A DNA stretch of 64,000 bases from Simonsiella muelleri ATCC 29453 (GTDB lineage: Bacteria; Pseudomonadota; Gammaproteobacteria; Burkholderiales; Neisseriaceae). The position numbers were made by a program, and so were the translations under genes. Within the stretch, counting starts at the first letter, position 1. Every line of letters starts with the position of its first letter. The DNA is taken from assembly GCF_002951835.1 (NCBI RefSeq), contig NZ_CP019448.1, positions 186,001-250,000 on the forward strand, written 5' to 3'. Positions 59,976 to 64,000 of the stretch are shown here, piece after piece. The notes beneath the pieces were generated by a model. It had not been told where the DNA came from. It saw only the letters and a program-made list of their open reading frames with translations, and searched no databases.

Positions 59976-60782
59976 TTATTGTTGTTTCACATTTTGGGTT
60001 TGTTTGGTGTCTTCAGGTGTATCGTGAATATCTGCATCAACTGGGCGACTGACGGCACCTGCACGATTTCGGGTAGCAAAACCATCACTGTAACGCATAT
60101 CTACATAATCCAATGCTGACGCGTGTTCACGCAATGAATGTTGCCATGCAGTAACAAAACGTGCCATACGTGTGTTCACATCTTGCTTGCCCAAGCGCAA
60201 CTCAATTCCATTATTTAGCATCATGGTCCACGCTGCTCGTGGTGTGTATTGTAAACGCAGAATGCTTAAACGCAAAGGATGGAGTTCATCATTAAAATTT
60301 TTGAATTGTGTTGCCATTTGTGGCAACGTATTCACTTCGCCGTCAAATTCGGGCAATTTGCCTTGATAGGCAGCCTGAAAAATTTTCCCTTCGCTGTCTA
60401 CTAAACCCGCTGTTTTTCCTTCACGAATCCATACTGCTACAGGTTCATGTTCTTTAATGGTTAAGCGAACGGTAGATGGTAAAATACGTTGAATTTTAAC
60501 ATCACTTACCCATTCCGTCTGCATAGCAGTTTCTTGAGCTTTATCTAAATCAATATGAAAGTAACTACCTGACAAATAAGGTTTAAGTTTTTCAAATAAT
60601 TGTTCTTTATTGACATATTTTAATGGTTGCTCATCACGAACACCTACCATATCAACGGTAGAAATGTGGAAATAACTCAAATTCATGCTGAAACGAATAA
60701 CCGCTGCAAACAGGAGAATGCTCACTACACTATATAGAATTTTCAAACCTGTGCCACTTAATAGGCGTTCATTATACTTCAT
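59976..60782 (-). CDS. ftsQ: Cell division protein FtsQ
   Basis: A 268-residue bitopic protein. A short cytoplasmic start leads to one membrane segment (about 13-31, LKILYSVVSILLFAAVIRF), a POTRA domain (YFHISTVDMVGVRDEQPLKYVNKEQL ... SDVKIQRILPSTVRLTIKEHEPVAVW) and a beta domain ending in VDMRYSDGFATR. It recruits FtsL and FtsB. The start overlaps the 3' end of ddlB by 11 nt, so translation is coupled. A DUS-type sequence is in frame (FQAAYQG). Confidence 0.95.
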   Translation of the reverse strand: MKYNERLLSGTGLKILYSVVSILLFAAVIRFSMNLSYFHISTVDMVGVRDEQPLKYVNKEQLFEKLKPYLSGSYFHIDLDKAQETAMQTEWVSDVKIQRILPSTVRLTIKEHEPVAVWIREGKTAGLVDSEGKIFQAAYQGKLPEFDGEVNTLPQMATQFKNFNDELHPLRLSILRLQYTPRAAWTMMLNNGIELRLGKQDVNTRMARFVTAWQHSLREHASALDYVDMRYSDGFATRNRAGAVSRPVDADIHDTPEDTKQTQNVKQQ

Positions 60783-61692
60783 AAGCTGTCTTTAAAATGT
60801 CAATACACAAATCAGCAAATGCCACGCCTGCCACTTGAGCGGATTTTGGAATCAAGCTATGACTGGTCATACCAGGTAATGTATTTGCTTCTAAAATATA
60901 AATTTTTCCGTCTGCATCGCGTAAAAAATCCACGCGTCCACAATTGTTGCCCCCACCAATGGCTTCAAAGGCTTTTAACGCCAAATCACGCATTAATTGT
61001 TCATCGGCTGGGATTAAATCCGATGGGCATAGATAGATTGTATCATCACGATTATATTTTGCTTCATAATCATAGAATTCATTTTGCGGAATAATTTTGA
61101 TACTGGGGAATGCTTTGCGATAAATCACGCCACAAGTGTATTCGCCACCTGACATAAATTTTTCAGCCATGATTTCACCGTGCATATGTTGGTCGCGTAA
61201 TTCTTGGTATTTTTGTTGTAATTCACCAACAGTTTTAATTTTGTATACGCCAACACTGCTACCTTCTGCTGCGGGTTTGATAAACATGGGCAAGCCCAAT
61301 TGTGCTTCTACGGCAGTAAAGTCGCTGGTGTCGGTCAGAATCACGAAAGGCGGTACAGGTAAATTTAAAGCTTGCCACAATAATTTGCTGCGATATTTAT
61401 CCATGCCAATTGCTGATGCTAACACGCCACAACCTGTGTAAGGAATTGCCAATGCTTCCAGTGCGCCTTGTACTGTGCCATCTTCGCCATAACTGCCATG
61501 CAATGTATTGAATGCAATATCAAAACCTTGATTTTTTAATTCAAATAATTCTGTTTCTGCTGGGTCAAAAGCGTGGGCGTCAACGCCTTTGCTTTTGAGT
61601 GCGGTTAAAATGGCGTTACCGCTGTCTAGTGAGACTTCGCGTTCTGATGAAAATCCGCCCATTAACACAGCTACTTTACCAAAATCTTGCAT
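60772..61692 (-). CDS. ddlB: D-alanine--D-alanine ligase
   Basis: A 306-residue ATP-grasp enzyme that makes the D-Ala-D-Ala end of the peptidoglycan precursor. KVAVLMGGFSSEREVSLDSG, LHGSYGEDGTVQGALE, FIKPAAEGSSVGVYK, GGEYTCGV and CGRVDFLRDADGKIYILEANTLPGMT cover the substrate and ATP sites. The order with murC upstream and ftsQ overlapping downstream is the canonical dcw order. Confidence 0.97.
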   Translation of the reverse strand: MQDFGKVAVLMGGFSSEREVSLDSGNAILTALKSKGVDAHAFDPAETELFELKNQGFDIAFNTLHGSYGEDGTVQGALEALAIPYTGCGVLASAIGMDKYRSKLLWQALNLPVPPFVILTDTSDFTAVEAQLGLPMFIKPAAEGSSVGVYKIKTVGELQQKYQELRDQHMHGEIMAEKFMSGGEYTCGVIYRKAFPSIKIIPQNEFYDYEAKYNRDDTIYLCPSDLIPADEQLMRDLALKAFEAIGGGNNCGRVDFLRDADGKIYILEANTLPGMTSHSLIPKSAQVAGVAFADLCIDILKTAYEV

Positions 61693-61763
61693 GGTTATTC
61701 CTAATTCACAAAATCTTTCAGGCTGCCTGAAAAAACAAGCAGCACCGTTATCTTATTGATTAA

Positions 61764-63176
61764 TTAACTGGTCTGACTCAAATCCAGCAGTGCTTGTGCG
61801 ACGCGATTGATGCTGCCTGCGCCCATGGTTAAGATGACATCGCCATCTTGCAAAAAGGGCAGCAGTGTTTCGGGAATTAAATTCACGTCTTCACAAAAAA
61901 TCGGTTCTACTTTACCACGCGCCCGGACAATTCGTGCTAGAGAACGTCCATCAGCGTGAGGAATAGGTTGTTCACCTGCAGCATAAACTTCAGTCAGCAT
62001 TAAAAAATCTGCTGTACTTAAAATGGCAGAAAAATCATCAATTAAATCGCGTGTGCGTGTATAGCGATGCGGCTGAAATGCCAAAACCAAACGATTGTCA
62101 GGGTATGCACCACGCGCGGCGGCTAAAGTGGCTGCCATTTCTACTGGGTGATGACCATAGTCATCAATAACCAAAGCCTTACCGCCTTGTGGTAAATTCA
62201 TTTCACCATAACTTTGGAATCGGCGACCCACGCCACTGAACCCTGCTAAACCTGCCTGAATCGCGTCTACAGGTACTTTGCATTCCAATGCCACGCCAAT
62301 GCTGGCCAGTGCGTTGCACACATTATGCACACCAGGTATATTCAGTACGACATCAAATACTAAAGGCTCGTTATTTTTTTGTTGGCGAATATGGGCGGTA
62401 AACTTCATTTGTGAGCCAATAGCCAAAATGTTAGTTGCATAAATATCCGCGGTTTCATCGCTGATGCTGTAAGTGCAATAAGGGCGTTTAATTTCAGGCA
62501 GGATATTGCGTACGTGTGCACTATCCACGCATAAAAATGCTTTACCGTAAAATGGCATGCGATGAATAAAGTCAGTAAATGCTTGATATAATTTATCAAT
62601 TTTATGGTCGTAAGTATCCATGTGGTCTTCGTCAATATTGGTTACCACGGTGAATACGGGCGACAAATACAAAAATGATGCGTCGCTTTCATCGGCTTCT
62701 GCCACAATGTAATTACCTGAACCTAATTTCGCATTTGTACCTGCTGCGGTTAATTTTCCACCAATGACAAATGTCGGGTCTAAGCCAGCTGCACCCAAAA
62801 CCGATGCAGTTAAGCTGGTTGTTGTGGTTTTGCCGTGTGTGCCTGCAATGGCGATGCCATTTTTGAAGCGCATCAATTCTGCCAACATCATGGCGCGTGG
62901 AATCACTGGAATGTGTTGTTCTAAAGCAGCCAAAACTTCGGGATTATCAGCTCGTATAGCAGTGGAAGTTACCACCACTTGTGCGCCTTGAATGTGTTCG
63001 GCAGTGTGTCCTGGAAAAACTTGTACGCCGATGCTGGATAAGTGCCGCGTTGCTGTGCTTTGTGCTTGGTCAGAACCCGAAACGGTGAAGCCCAAATTGT
63101 GTAAAACTTCGGCAATACCGCACATACCTGAACCGCCAATGCCGACAAAATGGATATGCTTCACTCTGTTTTTCAT
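61764..63176 (-). CDS. murC: UDP-N-acetylmuramate--L-alanine ligase
   Basis: A 470-residue Mur ligase that adds L-Ala to UDP-MurNAc. HIHFVGIGGSGMCGIAEVL binds the UDP substrate, IAGTHGKTTTTSLTASVL is the ATP P-loop, and EADESDASFLYLSP and DDYGHHPVEMAATLAAAR are family motifs. It is the first gene of the cell-division series in this window. murG, its usual upstream neighbour, is absent: tsaD lies upstream after a 226-nt gap. Confidence 0.97.
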   Translation of the reverse strand: MKNRVKHIHFVGIGGSGMCGIAEVLHNLGFTVSGSDQAQSTATRHLSSIGVQVFPGHTAEHIQGAQVVVTSTAIRADNPEVLAALEQHIPVIPRAMMLAELMRFKNGIAIAGTHGKTTTTSLTASVLGAAGLDPTFVIGGKLTAAGTNAKLGSGNYIVAEADESDASFLYLSPVFTVVTNIDEDHMDTYDHKIDKLYQAFTDFIHRMPFYGKAFLCVDSAHVRNILPEIKRPYCTYSISDETADIYATNILAIGSQMKFTAHIRQQKNNEPLVFDVVLNIPGVHNVCNALASIGVALECKVPVDAIQAGLAGFSGVGRRFQSYGEMNLPQGGKALVIDDYGHHPVEMAATLAAARGAYPDNRLVLAFQPHRYTRTRDLIDDFSAILSTADFLMLTEVYAAGEQPIPHADGRSLARIVRARGKVEPIFCEDVNLIPETLLPFLQDGDVILTMGAGSINRVAQALLDLSQTS

Positions 63177-63402
63177 GATGTTCTGCTCCGTAAATTTGCT
63201 TTTTTGCGTAAGAATAGCTTCGCGCCAAAAATCCGCTATTTTAAAGGTGTTATGCTGATTTGACTATGTTTTTTTGTATTTTTTTTTAGAAAATGTACAA
63301 TGTTTTTTCAGGCAGCTTGAATTATCTTTTCAAATTAGTTTGTTATCAGGTTTTATATTCATATTTAAGCAGATAAACGAAATTCAGGCAGCCTGAAAAC
63401 AA
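63177..63402. other. Gap between tsaD and murC
   Basis: This 226-nt stretch has three DUS or DUS-like copies (near 63310, 63385 and the tsaD stop), a long T-run near 63270-63287, and presumably the murC promoter on the minus strand. I see no gene. Confidence 0.4.
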
Positions 63403-64000
63403 TCAATTCATCTTATCACGCACAATTTCATTCAATCGCCAACGCGGTTTTACATCAAAAGACCCTGATTTTTCAGCATCTTGTACGCCATGAACCAACC
63501 GCATTGCCCCAGCAAATGCAATCATTGCCCCATTATCCGTACACAAATCCAGTGGTGGAAAATAAGTTTTTATATTTTCAGGTTGCCTTTTGGGTGCAGT
63601 TTGGACGGTCAATGATGATAATTCTTCACGTAATTTCCAATTCGCCCCCACGCCGCCTGCCACCACCAAACGCCGAAAACCCGTCTGCAATAATGCTGCT
63701 TTGGCTTTTGCCACCAACACATCCACTACCGCATCTTGAAAACAACGGCAAATGTCATTGCGGATATTTTCAGGCAGCGTGTCTTGTGGCGACAAATGGT
63801 GTGTGGCGCGGGTTTTTTCTACGGCGGTCAATACGGCTGTTTTTAAACCAGAAAAACTCATTTGCAAATCATGACTGTGCAACATCGGACGTGGAAATTG
63901 AAATGCGTCTGGATGACCTAATTTTGCGTATTGCGACAAAATTGCACCCGCAGGATACGGTAAACCAATTAATTTTCCTGTTTTATCAAATGCTTCACCA
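63403..64000 (-). CDS. tsaD: tRNA threonylcarbamoyl transferase TsaD (5' end cut by window edge)
   Basis: The C-terminal 198 residues of TsaD (Kae1/YgjD family), which transfers threonylcarbamoyl to A37 of ANN-decoding tRNAs with TsaB and TsaE. From the right edge the frame reads GEAFDKTGKLIGLPYPAGAI, then PDAFQFPRPM, MSFSGLKTAVL, VVAGGVGANWKLREEL and LCTDNGAMIAFAGAMRL, all diagnostic. The start, with the metal-binding HxxxH region, is outside the window. Confidence 0.95.
   Translation of the reverse strand, partial: GEAFDKTGKLIGLPYPAGAILSQYAKLGHPDAFQFPRPMLHSHDLQMSFSGLKTAVLTAVEKTRATHHLSPQDTLPENIRNDICRCFQDAVVDVLVAKAKAALLQTGFRRLVVAGGVGANWKLREELSSLTVQTAPKRQPENIKTYFPPLDLCTDNGAMIAFAGAMRLVHGVQDAEKSGSFDVKPRWRLNEIVRDKMN

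Noticed and set aside
1..64000. Prophage, integrative element or tRNA-associated island
   Set aside because: No integrase, phage structural genes or tRNA genes were seen. The only mobile DNA is one insertion sequence and small repeats.

Overview
The window reads as chromosomal DNA of a low-GC member of the Neisseriaceae. The strongest sign is the very frequent 15-mer TTCAGGC(A/T)GCCTGAA, the DNA uptake sequence (DUS) type described for the Kingella/Simonsiella/Alysiella branch. Base composition is AT-rich by eye (around 40% GC). I see no tRNA or rRNA genes, no prophage and no CRISPR array. Simonsiella is the best guess, but genus is inference. Most genes are core housekeeping genes. The accessory parts are a phase-variable restriction-modification locus, a glycan locus and several small mobile elements.

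Left third (1-20 kb): a Roadblock-like gene (cut by the left edge), tRNA hydroxylation (trhP), a YjbR protein, a cold-shock gene, clpS-clpA, rpsU, an orphan HExxH protein, a non-catalytic M16 protein, a FadL porin, an IS5-family insertion sequence, an OmpA-like protein, a MITE, an amino-acid binding lipoprotein, gltS, a decayed hisI, dnaK with a visible sigma-32 promoter, alaA and a pabB-pabC fusion.

Middle (20-44 kb): ppk2 converges on a type III restriction-modification operon. Its mod gene carries about 53 perfect copies of a 5-bp repeat just after the start codon, and by my frame count it is OFF. Next come CYTH and hemJ genes, aroE, and ppc between two Correia-like repeats. A DUF2726-AraC pair is divergent from dat-ddc (1,3-diaminopropane synthesis), whose leader holds a terminator-like hairpin and whose intergenic gap holds another Correia-like repeat. 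Then a second MITE, a hemerythrin-type di-iron protein, purA, a dRS3/NIME-like repeat, metG and waaA.

Right third (43-64 kb): glyQ and glyS are separated by msbA and a galactofuranose module (DUF4422 protein, glf, GlfT2-like transferase). After glyS come a GT9 protein and two tandem paralogous sugar-transfer-like proteins. Then an RclA-like flavoprotein and, on the minus strand, the distal dcw cluster murC-ddlB-ftsQ-ftsA-ftsZ, preceded by tsaD (cut by the right edge) instead of murG.

DUS copies sit between genes, where inverted pairs form terminator-like hairpins, and inside many genes, where they are read as peptides such as FSGSLK or FQAA and in a few cases supply the stop codon.
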